NCBI GenBank assembly: GCA_040753085.1
Contig: JBFMHI010000011.1
Span: forward strand, 1 to 38,931
Length of the DNA stretch: 38,931 bases
Origin: a bacterium
GTDB lineage: Bacteria > UBA9089 > JASEGY01
Reading direction: 5' to 3'
This document shows, piece by piece, positions 32,396 to 38,931 of the stretch. The notes beneath the pieces were generated by a model. The model saw only the letters and a list, made by a program, of their open reading frames with translations, made no database searches and had not been told where the DNA came from. How positions within the stretch are numbered: the stretch's first letter is position 1; each line of letters opens with the position of its first letter. The position numbers and the translations under genes are program-made.

Positions 32396-32512
32396 GGCGA
32401 CTTTGTCTAACACAGGTTAAAAGATTGACATCGGAACGTGAGTTAGGGCAGGTCTTGATTATGGAACACAGAAATAAGAAGAAAAGAAAAAAGACGGCGA
32501 AGTGGGACTTTT

Positions 32513-32646
32513 GTCTAACCAGTCGCTGCACCTGACAGTGGGGGCTGGGGTGTGTTTGAGATAGTTTTGTGATTTATCTAGGTTTTACCTTGCTAATAAA
32601 GTTTAGTGGTAATTCTCCCCGCAGCAGGTGAGCGTGCTCGTTAGTG
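32513..32646 (+). other. Integron attC recombination site 6 (134 bp)
   Basis: GTCTAAC (32513-32519) and GTTAGTG (32640-32646, off consensus at the last bases). CGCTgCACCTG pairs with CAGGTGAGCG with one extrahelical G. Large central region, within the known attC size range. Confidence 0.7.
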
Positions 32647-32689
32647 GTAGATGAGACTGAATTTGTTCATGCGGAGAGAAATATAGAAA

Positions 32690-32711
32690 GAGGTTTTGGG
32701 ATAGGCTCTTA
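32690..32711 (-). repeat. Partial TAAGAGCCTATCCC element at the 3' end of the PBP2 gene
   Basis: On the minus strand TAAGAGCCTATCCCAAAACC (from 32711), the same end as at 7267 and 13217. Its first three bases are the stop codon of the PBP2 gene. Confidence 0.7.
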
Positions 32712-34532
32712 GGGGCTGGATGGCTGAGTAGTAGCTACCTTCAAGTTTGAGGTGGAGTTTTCAGTAAAGTATGTTTCCATTATCTTTCTGGCGATCGGGG
32801 CAGCGGCGGCACCGCCGTGACCACCGTGTTCGACCAGCACAGAGACAGCTAATTCAGGTTTATCTACCGGCGCAAAGCACATGAACCAGGCATGATCTTC
32901 TCCATGCGGGTTCTGGGCCGTGCCCGTCTTGCCACCGATCCTTAAGTCCTTGATTTTGGCCTGCCAGCCTGTACCTCGCGAGACCACCCCCTCCAGGGCA
33001 TTGTGAAGCAAAGATAAGGTAGTTCGCTTTAGAGAAAATTTCCGCAACAACTGAGGTTCAAAAGAATTTATTACCTTTCCGTCAGGACTATGGATGGCCT
33101 TCACTACCAACGGCTTATATATCCTCCCCCCGTTGACTACCGCCGCCATGAGGTTAGCCAATTGAATAGGGGTAGTCAAGAGATAGCCCTGGCCAATACT
33201 AAAATTAACCGTTTCTCCCAGGTGCCATCGTTCACCTAAAGTCTTTTTTTTCCAGGCTGGATCAGGGACAAGACCCGGCTTCTCATGAGGAAAGGAAATT
33301 TGAGAAAACTGACCAAGCCCAAAATTTCTGGCCATTTCAGCCATTCTTTCCGCGCCTACCTTGAGTCCTAACTGATAGAAGTAGACATTACAGGAATGGA
33401 TAATAGCTTCTTCCAGGTTCTTCCAGCCATGTCCCTGTTCCTTCCAGCAGGCATATCTCCTGCCTAAATAGTAGCTTCCTCCGCAGTAAAAGGTTTCTGA
33501 AGGCTTAACCAGATTATTTTCCAGGGCAGCCGAAGCCACCACTATCTTGAACTGAGATCCGGGAGAATATTGAGCAGAAATGGCCCGGTTTAGCAAGGGA
33601 TAACGGGGATCAGAAAAGAAATCTTTAATCTTGATCTTCTTCTGGGGGCTGACAAACACATTTGGGTCAAAAGCCGGTTTACTGGCCATAGCCAGAATTC
33701 CCCCAGTATTAACATCCAGAACAACCACTGCCCCGCGGCTGTCGCCTAAGGCCTCCTCAGCCGTACGCTGCAGGGCATAATCGATAGTCAAGGTTAAATT
33801 GTCTCCCAGAGTGGGGTCTTTTCTGGAGATGGTCCCAAGTCTACGCCCCTTTACGTCTACCTCTACTTGTTCTACTCCATTTTCCCCCCTCAGGTAATCG
33901 TCAAACTCTCTTTCTACCCCCGCCTTTCCAATCAAATCCCCGGAACGATACCCTTTCTGCCTTAGTTCCTCCAATTCCGCCCCGCTTACCTCCCCCAGAT
34001 AACCGATGATGTGCGCGGCCAGATCACCGTAGACATAGTCCCTTCGGGGGCTTACCTGAATAATTACCCCCGGCAGGTCTATCTTTCTTTCAGCCACCTG
34101 GGTCATAGTCTTTCGGTCAACGTCCTGGATAATTAAGGCCGGATTAAAAGGGCAATGGGCTTCTTTAGACAGGCGCTCTCTTATCTCGGTGGGAGAAAGA
34201 TTCAATATCCGACTTAAGCCAGTGATGGTGCGTTCTAATATCTGGGGAGAAAGCCCAAGCTGGATAACAGAAATATCAAAGGAAGGGCGATTTCTAACCA
34301 GCACCGTGCCTTTTCGGTCAAGGATCCTACCCCGGGGAGCCGTGACAGGAATGAATTGAATCCGGTTCTCCTCTGATTCTTTTTTGAACCCTCCTCCTTG
34401 AAGGATTTGGACCTGATAAAGACGAAGCACAACCACGGAAAAGAAGAAGGCAAATATGGTGCCTACTATTATTATTTTCCTCCGGGCAAGCTTTATATCT
34501 TCCCTGGTAGTATTTGAATAAATCATGGGCAC
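32709..34532 (-). CDS. mrdA: Penicillin-binding protein 2
   Basis: 607 aa class B transpeptidase of the elongasome, anchored by one N-terminal TM helix (IIIVGTIFAFFFSVVVLRLYQ). PBP dimerisation domain starts at APRGRILDRKG; the transpeptidase domain has SxxK S326-Q-F-K329, SCN at 380-382 and KTG at 535-537. All catalytic residues present and length typical. Start ATG 34532, with ATG 34526 two codons in. The C-terminal VATTQPSSP and stop are supplied by dispersed repeat sequence. RodA is not adjacent. Confidence 0.95.
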   Translation of the reverse strand: MPMIYSNTTREDIKLARRKIIIVGTIFAFFFSVVVLRLYQVQILQGGGFKKESEENRIQFIPVTAPRGRILDRKGTVLVRNRPSFDISVIQLGLSPQILERTITGLSRILNLSPTEIRERLSKEAHCPFNPALIIQDVDRKTMTQVAERKIDLPGVIIQVSPRRDYVYGDLAAHIIGYLGEVSGAELEELRQKGYRSGDLIGKAGVEREFDDYLRGENGVEQVEVDVKGRRLGTISRKDPTLGDNLTLTIDYALQRTAEEALGDSRGAVVVLDVNTGGILAMASKPAFDPNVFVSPQKKIKIKDFFSDPRYPLLNRAISAQYSPGSQFKIVVASAALENNLVKPSETFYCGGSYYLGRRYACWKEQGHGWKNLEEAIIHSCNVYFYQLGLKVGAERMAEMARNFGLGQFSQISFPHEKPGLVPDPAWKKKTLGERWHLGETVNFSIGQGYLLTTPIQLANLMAAVVNGGRIYKPLVVKAIHSPDGKVINSFEPQLLRKFSLKRTTLSLLHNALEGVVSRGTGWQAKIKDLRIGGKTGTAQNPHGEDHAWFMCFAPVDKPELAVSVLVEHGGHGGAAAAPIARKIMETYFTENSTSNLKVATTQPSSP

Positions 34533-34572
34533 TTTTTTGTCGCCTCACTCGAGGCTCGATCATCCAGCCTTA

Positions 34573-36450
34573 TCACGATAGGCAAGCGGCTATCCGAGCT
34601 AAGGATTGACTTAGCCTGAAGGCCGCTCTTTGCAAATGTTGGTAACACCAGAGCGACCTTCTGGCCGTTCTGAGGGCTCCCTCTTCTTGAATGGCCGCAT
34701 CGTCAATGTAAGCCATATAGCTCAGCCCACTTAGCGGGTCCCTCAGTCGAATGGCCTCATCGATCTTATCCAGTCGGCTAATAATAGGATTGATTTCTGA
34801 CTGGCGGTCCTGGCCCGCCTTTAAGATCTGATAGAGATTTCTGGAGAGGCTAACTCCTTCCTCAGCCAACTGGGCAATCTGGGTAAATCCAATTCCTATC
34901 TGGGCTAATGTCTTGCTCAAATTAAAGTCAGTAGTTACGGCAGAGCGACTGGTAATTCGATCAAGAGTCGGATTTAATTCGATAGCCAACCTTTTGGCCA
35001 CCATAGTCAGGATTTCTTTCTCAGAGATAATATCTGTGCCGTCTTTCATCCCTTGCCAGATATTGAGGAAACAATAACGCAGGATCTCCCTGATTACCTC
35101 TGATGGATTAGTTTCTCCCTTATTCAAGGGAAAGTAGGCGAAAGATCTGGTCGGTTCTTCATCCCCGGAATAGAATAGATCGATCTGCTGGAAAGATAAG
35201 GCGGTGATAGCTTCCTTGGCTTTGTCCCCATCCCTTTCCAGTAAGATTCGGGCGGCTGAAATAACTGCCTCCGGCGTGATTAACTCCATGCAGGTGTGTT
35301 CTGGACAGGTAACCTTAGCACATCCCCGGCAGGGAACCTTAGCCTGAAGGACGAGATGGCCCGGGCCGTAAGGCCCTACCCAGTTTGGTCCGGCTATTAC
35401 TACAACCGGTGTGCCAACTGCTCCGGCAATGTGGGCTGGGCCAGTGTCTCCGGAAATGAACAATCGGCAGTTAGCTAACCAGCCGGTTAGTTCTCTGAGG
35501 CTGGTTTGACCGGCCAGATTCAGGGGGGATGGCGCACCCACTTCGTGGGTACCCGGGATGGCGGAATTCCGCACCTGAGCCGAAATCTGGGCGGCCCGGT
35601 CCTGATCATCTTTGCCCCCGAAGATAACTACCTGCGCCCCATAGGCTTCAGCTAAAAGGTCTACCAACCGGGCAAAATATTCCACCTTCCAGCGTCGAGA
35701 AGGATAATTAGCCCCAGGATGTATCCCAATCAATTTCGGATTTTCCATGCCGCCTTCTGCATTCCGCCTGCCGCCTTCCGATATAGTTGTTCTCCGCTTA
35801 GAAGGATTGACATCAGCCATCAGCAGGTGAATCTCGACCGAACTCAGGGGATTAAGGTGGCATCGTTCCGGATTGGTCGTAATCCAATATTTGTAATGTA
35901 TCCAGGGATGTCCTAAAACTACAGGCTGGCTGTTATCGGTCACAGTTAAGCCCCAAACATCTTTATTAGTAATCAATTTAGTCAGGAAGGCGCTTCGGGG
36001 GGAGGTATGCAGGTTAATGACCAGATCAAATTGCTCGGCATAAACAGGCTCAACCCAGGCCATTAGTTCTCTTATGGTTTCATCTACCTTACCGGCGATC
36101 AGTTTCTTGGCCCATTTGGCTTTTTCAAAGACAATAACTTTGTCCAGGTTAGGATCATCCCTGACCAATTCAGCCGGCGCTTCCTCGGTCAGGAAACATA
36201 TCTTTGCCTCTTTGAACTTTTCTCGAAGCCCCCAAAAAACCGGGGTGGTGTAAACCACATCCCCAATAGAGGAAAGTTGAATAAGCAGGATACTCTCCGG
36301 CTCTCTTGTCTGAGAGGTTAAAAGATACTTAAGGCCTACCCCTTTAGCCCAATTTCTTTGCAGGATAGATTGGGCCAGTAATTGGTATAGTTTCAAGTTC
36401 TCGGCACCCGCTGGCCGGTCGTCGAGTTTCGAGTTAAGATCACCTGTCAC
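34573..36450 (-). CDS. Family 9 glycosyltransferase (heptosyltransferase-like) with extra C-terminal domain
   Basis: 625 aa. The GT9 part (about 45-420) resembles ADP-heptose:LPS heptosyltransferases: ILLIQLSSIGDVVYTTPVFWGLR, LIGIHPGANYPSRRWKVEYFARLVDLL, SGDTGPAHIAGAVGTPVVVIAGP, plus a Cys cluster CRGCAKVTCPEHTC. About 200 further helical residues follow, without a recognised family. Residues about 297-306 (AIPGTHEVGAP) are an in-frame palindromic element that also occurs in the mlaC-like gene; EGGRRNAEGGM at about 230 looks like another repeat-derived insertion. GTG start with no good alternative; its first codons lie in a CGAAACTCGA repeat. Fits the gmhA/gmhB pathway. Confidence 0.82.
   Translation of the reverse strand: MTGDLNSKLDDRPAGAENLKLYQLLAQSILQRNWAKGVGLKYLLTSQTREPESILLIQLSSIGDVVYTTPVFWGLREKFKEAKICFLTEEAPAELVRDDPNLDKVIVFEKAKWAKKLIAGKVDETIRELMAWVEPVYAEQFDLVINLHTSPRSAFLTKLITNKDVWGLTVTDNSQPVVLGHPWIHYKYWITTNPERCHLNPLSSVEIHLLMADVNPSKRRTTISEGGRRNAEGGMENPKLIGIHPGANYPSRRWKVEYFARLVDLLAEAYGAQVVIFGGKDDQDRAAQISAQVRNSAIPGTHEVGAPSPLNLAGQTSLRELTGWLANCRLFISGDTGPAHIAGAVGTPVVVIAGPNWVGPYGPGHLVLQAKVPCRGCAKVTCPEHTCMELITPEAVISAARILLERDGDKAKEAITALSFQQIDLFYSGDEEPTRSFAYFPLNKGETNPSEVIREILRYCFLNIWQGMKDGTDIISEKEILTMVAKRLAIELNPTLDRITSRSAVTTDFNLSKTLAQIGIGFTQIAQLAEEGVSLSRNLYQILKAGQDRQSEINPIISRLDKIDEAIRLRDPLSGLSYMAYIDDAAIQEEGALRTARRSLWCYQHLQRAAFRLSQSLARIAACLS
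35531..35562 (-). repeat. In-frame palindromic element, copy 5 (GT9 gene)
   Basis: GCGCACCCACTTCGTGGGTA then CCCGGGATGGCGG on the plus strand. Encodes AIPGTHEVGAP in a loop just before NLAGQTSLREL. Confidence 0.85.
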
Positions 36451-36486
36451 TTGAATTTGCTTTAAGATTTCCAGCTTCCGAATTAT

Positions 36487-36793
36487 TTAAGCACGATTTA
36501 TTTCTTCATCAGTAAATTTTAACGGTCTAAATACCCTCTTCCAATAATGGGGGTCCAAGGTCTTCTTTCCCCTAATGACAGGCGCTGAAAATCTTTTCCC
36601 TTTGACATGTCCTTCTACGAGGTATCACGGTCAGTTCCTTTTCGGTTCCGCCCAGTTTGGCAAGCTTTTTACTACTTTCCATAGCAATTAAGGCTTTCAA
36701 ACCGCGATTAACCAGGGATACTTTTTCCTTAATACCCGTCAATTTTGATGCCTTCTCAAGCAATTCATCTTCTATGTTTAATGTCGTCCCCAT
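36487..36793 (-). pseudogene. VapB-type antitoxin with apparent C-terminal frameshift
   Basis: The first 60 residues are a typical VapB (COG5450-like) ribbon-helix-helix antitoxin: MGTTLNIEDELLEKASKLTGIKEKVSLVNRGLKALIAMESSKKLAKLGGTEKEL...PRRR. The original frame stops at 36572 after an unusual tail. In the neighbouring frame, VEGHVKGKRFSAPVIRGKKT...FTDEEINRA continues to TAA at 36487-36489 with no start of its own, so one base may have been lost near PRRR. ATG 36793 has SD GAGGGGG. No VapC toxin frame is adjacent, so this is an orphan. Confidence 0.55.
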
Positions 36794-37014
36794 GGTTTTT
36801 CCCCCTCGTATACTATTGGGTTTTTAACATGCTGGCCTCTCCTTGCTATTATATTAGCCCATCTTCTCCCCCTCTGTCAAGATAAAAATCAAGCCTGGGC
36901 AGGGATCAAAATGGATCTACTGAGCGATCAGAGTTTCGAGTTAGGCCGATCTTGCCTTTCTTTGTCCCCTCATCACATTTCAAGAGGTAGATGTATCTCC
37001 CCTGAATTTCCTCT

Positions 37015-38121
37015 CTACTTTACATCTGATTCAAAAACAAACAACCCGTTACTGACCGGCCTCTCCGCGCCGTCAGAGGGAGAATTTACCACCCAGTTAT
37101 TGTAAAAGAGCGTGGTTGATCCGCCTCCGTCCAGATTCATAGCATTCTGTGCCCCCAGTTCCACCAAAAAAGAAGCTAATTCATACAAGGTCATCCCCAC
37201 ACTCTTTTTCTGTCGGCCGTCTACTCCCACCAGGAGAAGTTTGTGGTCGAAAGTCACGCCGATAGCCGACCGGGGGGCACGAAAGCATCTTATGTCTGAG
37301 CGGATCATTTCCCGGCCGGAGGTGATATAAACCTGGCCGTTTTTGACCAACCGAGGCCCTCCACTTAAGGCGTGAACGGCTTCAGGCCAACCGTCTTCAA
37401 GTCCCACGTCCAATTCCACCTCATCCCAGATTCTTAATTTTTTCCCAGGGAAATCCTGGCCGGCACCAATCGAGACCACATACCCTTCTTCAGGTATATA
37501 AGCATTACCCTGGCTAAGATGAAAGATATGACCTTGCAGGATGGTTATTTCACTCGTCTTATAAGGAGTGATTTTAGTTCTGGTTCGTTCTCCGTAGTGG
37601 GGGGTGTAAAGGATGGTCTCTTTTTGGGAGGCTCGCCGGCGATTGATCCCATCAATAGGTAAAGATAATTCAAGGGATTTTAAGATCAAGCGGGCGTTAA
37701 ACTTGATATTTCCCCAAAGGACATCCTTCTCGTCGGTGATGCCAAAAACCGTTCTATTGAGAATCGGTTCACTAATCATCCAGCCGTCGATCATCAGCAT
37801 CCCCAGGGGGTTACCCGAGAGGTCAAAATAGGTTCCATTGATTCCGGCTACTGCCCCAAATCGAGCCGCCATATCACTGATCCGCTCCAGGCCGGGAATC
37901 TTTCCCCTAGCCAGAACCGGTTTAAAATAAATACCCGAATCATTCAGGTCAATCTGTAATACATTTGCCCTTACCGGCCCATGGGGGGTGTGGCGGATAT
38001 AGGTAAAATGTTCTATCCCCTCTCCGGCTGCCTGTCCCAAGGGGATTAATATCAAGAATGATAGGAGGAGCAGGTGGAATACGGATAGCGAATGGCCGAT
38101 GGCGGATTTGAGCCGCTTCAT
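37015..38121 (-). CDS. Phosphodiester glycosidase (NAGPA-domain) family exported protein
   Basis: About 368 aa. Signal peptide (SLSVFHLLLLSFLILIPLGQAAG) then a NAGPA/PF09992 domain: AGINGTYFDLSGNPLGMLMIDGW, LSGGPRLVKNGQ, FRAPRSAIGVTFDHKLLLVGVDGR and LGAQNAMNLDGGGSTTLFYN with the conserved NLDGGGS motif. Bacterial homologues remove sugar-1-phosphate caps or modify exopolysaccharide. ATG 38121 is preferred; the longer frame to 38190 adds a repeat-like KSEIRSWRSEVR and overlaps the upstream gene. Confidence 0.88.
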   Translation of the reverse strand: MKRLKSAIGHSLSVFHLLLLSFLILIPLGQAAGEGIEHFTYIRHTPHGPVRANVLQIDLNDSGIYFKPVLARGKIPGLERISDMAARFGAVAGINGTYFDLSGNPLGMLMIDGWMISEPILNRTVFGITDEKDVLWGNIKFNARLILKSLELSLPIDGINRRRASQKETILYTPHYGERTRTKITPYKTSEITILQGHIFHLSQGNAYIPEEGYVVSIGAGQDFPGKKLRIWDEVELDVGLEDGWPEAVHALSGGPRLVKNGQVYITSGREMIRSDIRCFRAPRSAIGVTFDHKLLLVGVDGRQKKSVGMTLYELASFLVELGAQNAMNLDGGGSTTLFYNNWVVNSPSDGAERPVSNGLFVFESDVK

Positions 38122-38146
38122 AAGTCTAACCTCTGATCTCCAACTT

Positions 38147-38767
38147 CTAATTTCTGACTTCTGGACTCTGGCCGGGCCTGCCTCCTTCAATGAAATTCCG
38201 AAGAATACTCTTTCCCACTTTAGTCAGGATAGATTCCGGATGAAACTGGACCCCCTCTACATCCAGTTCCTTATGCCTGACCCCCATAATCTCACCTTCT
38301 TCGGTCCAGGCAGTAATATTCAGGCAGTCTGGCAGGCTGTCTTTCTCAATGATAAGCGAATGGTATCTGGTGGCCTCAAAAGGATTCTCTATCCCCCGGT
38401 AGAGGCCTACTCCGTAATGGTGAATCATAGAGGTCTTACCGTGCATCAGCCTGTCAGCCCCAATTACTTTTCCTCCGTAGACATGCCCGATACACTGATG
38501 GCCCAGACACACCCCTAAAATGGGAATCTCCCCCCCAAATCTTCGGAGGACATCATTAGATACCCCCGCATCCAGGGGTGTCCCTGGTCCGGGTGAAATA
38601 ACGATCCAGTTAGGGGAGAGCTTTTCTATCTCAGCGATAGTGATTTTATCGTTTCGATAGGTCTCCAATCGGTAAAGGTCTTTATCGACCTTGTCCTGAC
38701 ATAGCTCTCCCAGGTATTGCACCAGGTTATAAGTGAAGGAATCGTAATTGTCAATCATTAGAATCAT
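38147..38767 (-). CDS. trpG: Glutamine amidotransferase of anthranilate/aminodeoxychorismate synthase
   Basis: 206 aa class I amidotransferase that supplies ammonia to TrpE or PabB. N-terminal MILMIDNYDSFTYNLVQYLGEL, oxyanion loop ISPGPGTP, nucleophile Cys87 in GVCLGHQ, and the His176/Glu178 pair in VQFHPESIL are all present. TrpG and PabA cannot be separated by sequence, and many organisms use one protein for both; no trp or pab partner is in the window. ATG 38767 with an SD (AGGAGAT complement) just upstream. Confidence 0.94.
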   Translation of the reverse strand: MILMIDNYDSFTYNLVQYLGELCQDKVDKDLYRLETYRNDKITIAEIEKLSPNWIVISPGPGTPLDAGVSNDVLRRFGGEIPILGVCLGHQCIGHVYGGKVIGADRLMHGKTSMIHHYGVGLYRGIENPFEATRYHSLIIEKDSLPDCLNITAWTEEGEIMGVRHKELDVEGVQFHPESILTKVGKSILRNFIEGGRPGQSPEVRN

Positions 38768-38898
38768 TGTTCATCTCCTTTGCCATCTTATTTTGTATCT
38801 ACTTAAAATCAAGTTAAAAAAGTAAGCTCATTACAGATTATAGTGCTATGGGTTAAGTTTCATCTCCTTTTGTCCTGACAGCGTCGGCATAAGAGCTT

Positions 38899-38919
38899 CC
38901 CCTCCCTTGATGGGAGGGG
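38899..38919. repeat. CCCCTCCC/GGGAGGGG hairpin at the window end
   Basis: CCCCTCCC-TTGAT-GGGAGGGG followed by TTAGGGGGG. A widespread type of dispersed intergenic repeat. The stretch 38768-38898 shows no gene. Confidence 0.6.
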
Positions 38920-38931
38920 TTAGGGGGGTGG

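Noticed and set aside
32396-32460. Extra attC just after vapC (GTCTAAC at about 32409)
   Set aside because: The R''-like heptamer is present, but no matching inner arms or a good GTTRRRY partner could be found nearby.
36848-36880. Sigma70 promoter for the VapB-like gene (minus strand TTGACA and TATAAT)
   Set aside because: The hexamers are perfect, but their spacing is 21 bp, too long for a standard promoter.

Overview
This window looks like chromosomal DNA of an uncultivated Gram-negative bacterium with a roughly 45-50% GC core. The evidence for an outer membrane is an ADP-heptose pathway (gmhA, gmhB, a family 9 heptosyltransferase-like protein), an MlaC/HpnM-like protein beside an RND/MMPL transporter, and a large secreted protein ending in a FlgD/T9SS-like beta domain with the NYPNP..PETWIPF signature. 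From memory, that signature is frequent in Poribacteria, KSB1, Desantisbacteria and similar candidate phyla. I cannot place the genome more precisely from sequence alone.

Layout. (1) 222-7251 is a compact housekeeping block: phosphomannomutase, deoB, yvcK, a PD-(D/E)XK-like protein, then a tightly coupled tatA-mobA-tatA-gmhA-gmhB run, facing a small S1-domain gene on the minus strand. (2) 7366-7561 holds two back-to-back sigma70-type promoters and a tRNA-Val. (3) 7715-11889 is an accessory region: a 74-bp tandem repeat, small unrelated plus-strand genes (including three retropepsin-like proteases and a DUF5678 protein) separated by integron attC sites with no integrase in view, a group II intron tail, and a tRNA-Asp. 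(4) 12069-14456 has an Rpn/YhgA-like nuclease, repeat elements and a small glycine-zipper protein. (5) 14916-18547 is one long secreted-protein gene that appears broken by a one-base frameshift and by a 184-bp MITE-like element with an 8-bp target duplication. (6) 18548-19599 is a graveyard of hairpins and gene remnants. (7) 19600-29654 holds lipid trafficking and envelope genes (MMPL, MlaC, CDP-alcohol phosphatidyltransferase), secA, a glycosyltransferase and a flippase-like membrane protein. (8) 29660-32646 is a second accessory cluster: a degenerate group II intron lacking its reverse transcriptase, a RelBE-type and a VapBC-type toxin-antitoxin pair, one orphan gene and more attC sites. (9) 32709-38767, on the minus strand, holds the PBP2 gene, a family 9 glycosyltransferase, a VapB-like antitoxin, a phosphodiester glycosidase and a glutamine amidotransferase (trpG/pabA).

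The most unusual themes are two clusters of attC sites lacking an integrase; a small palindromic element inserted in frame, several times in one protein and once in another, like the Rickettsia palindromic elements; TIR-bearing repeats that sit in 5' leaders, provide stop codons or split genes; and group II intron 3' ends parked 25-40 nt upstream of start codons. Everything here was read by eye. Family names rest on recognisable motifs, not on searches.
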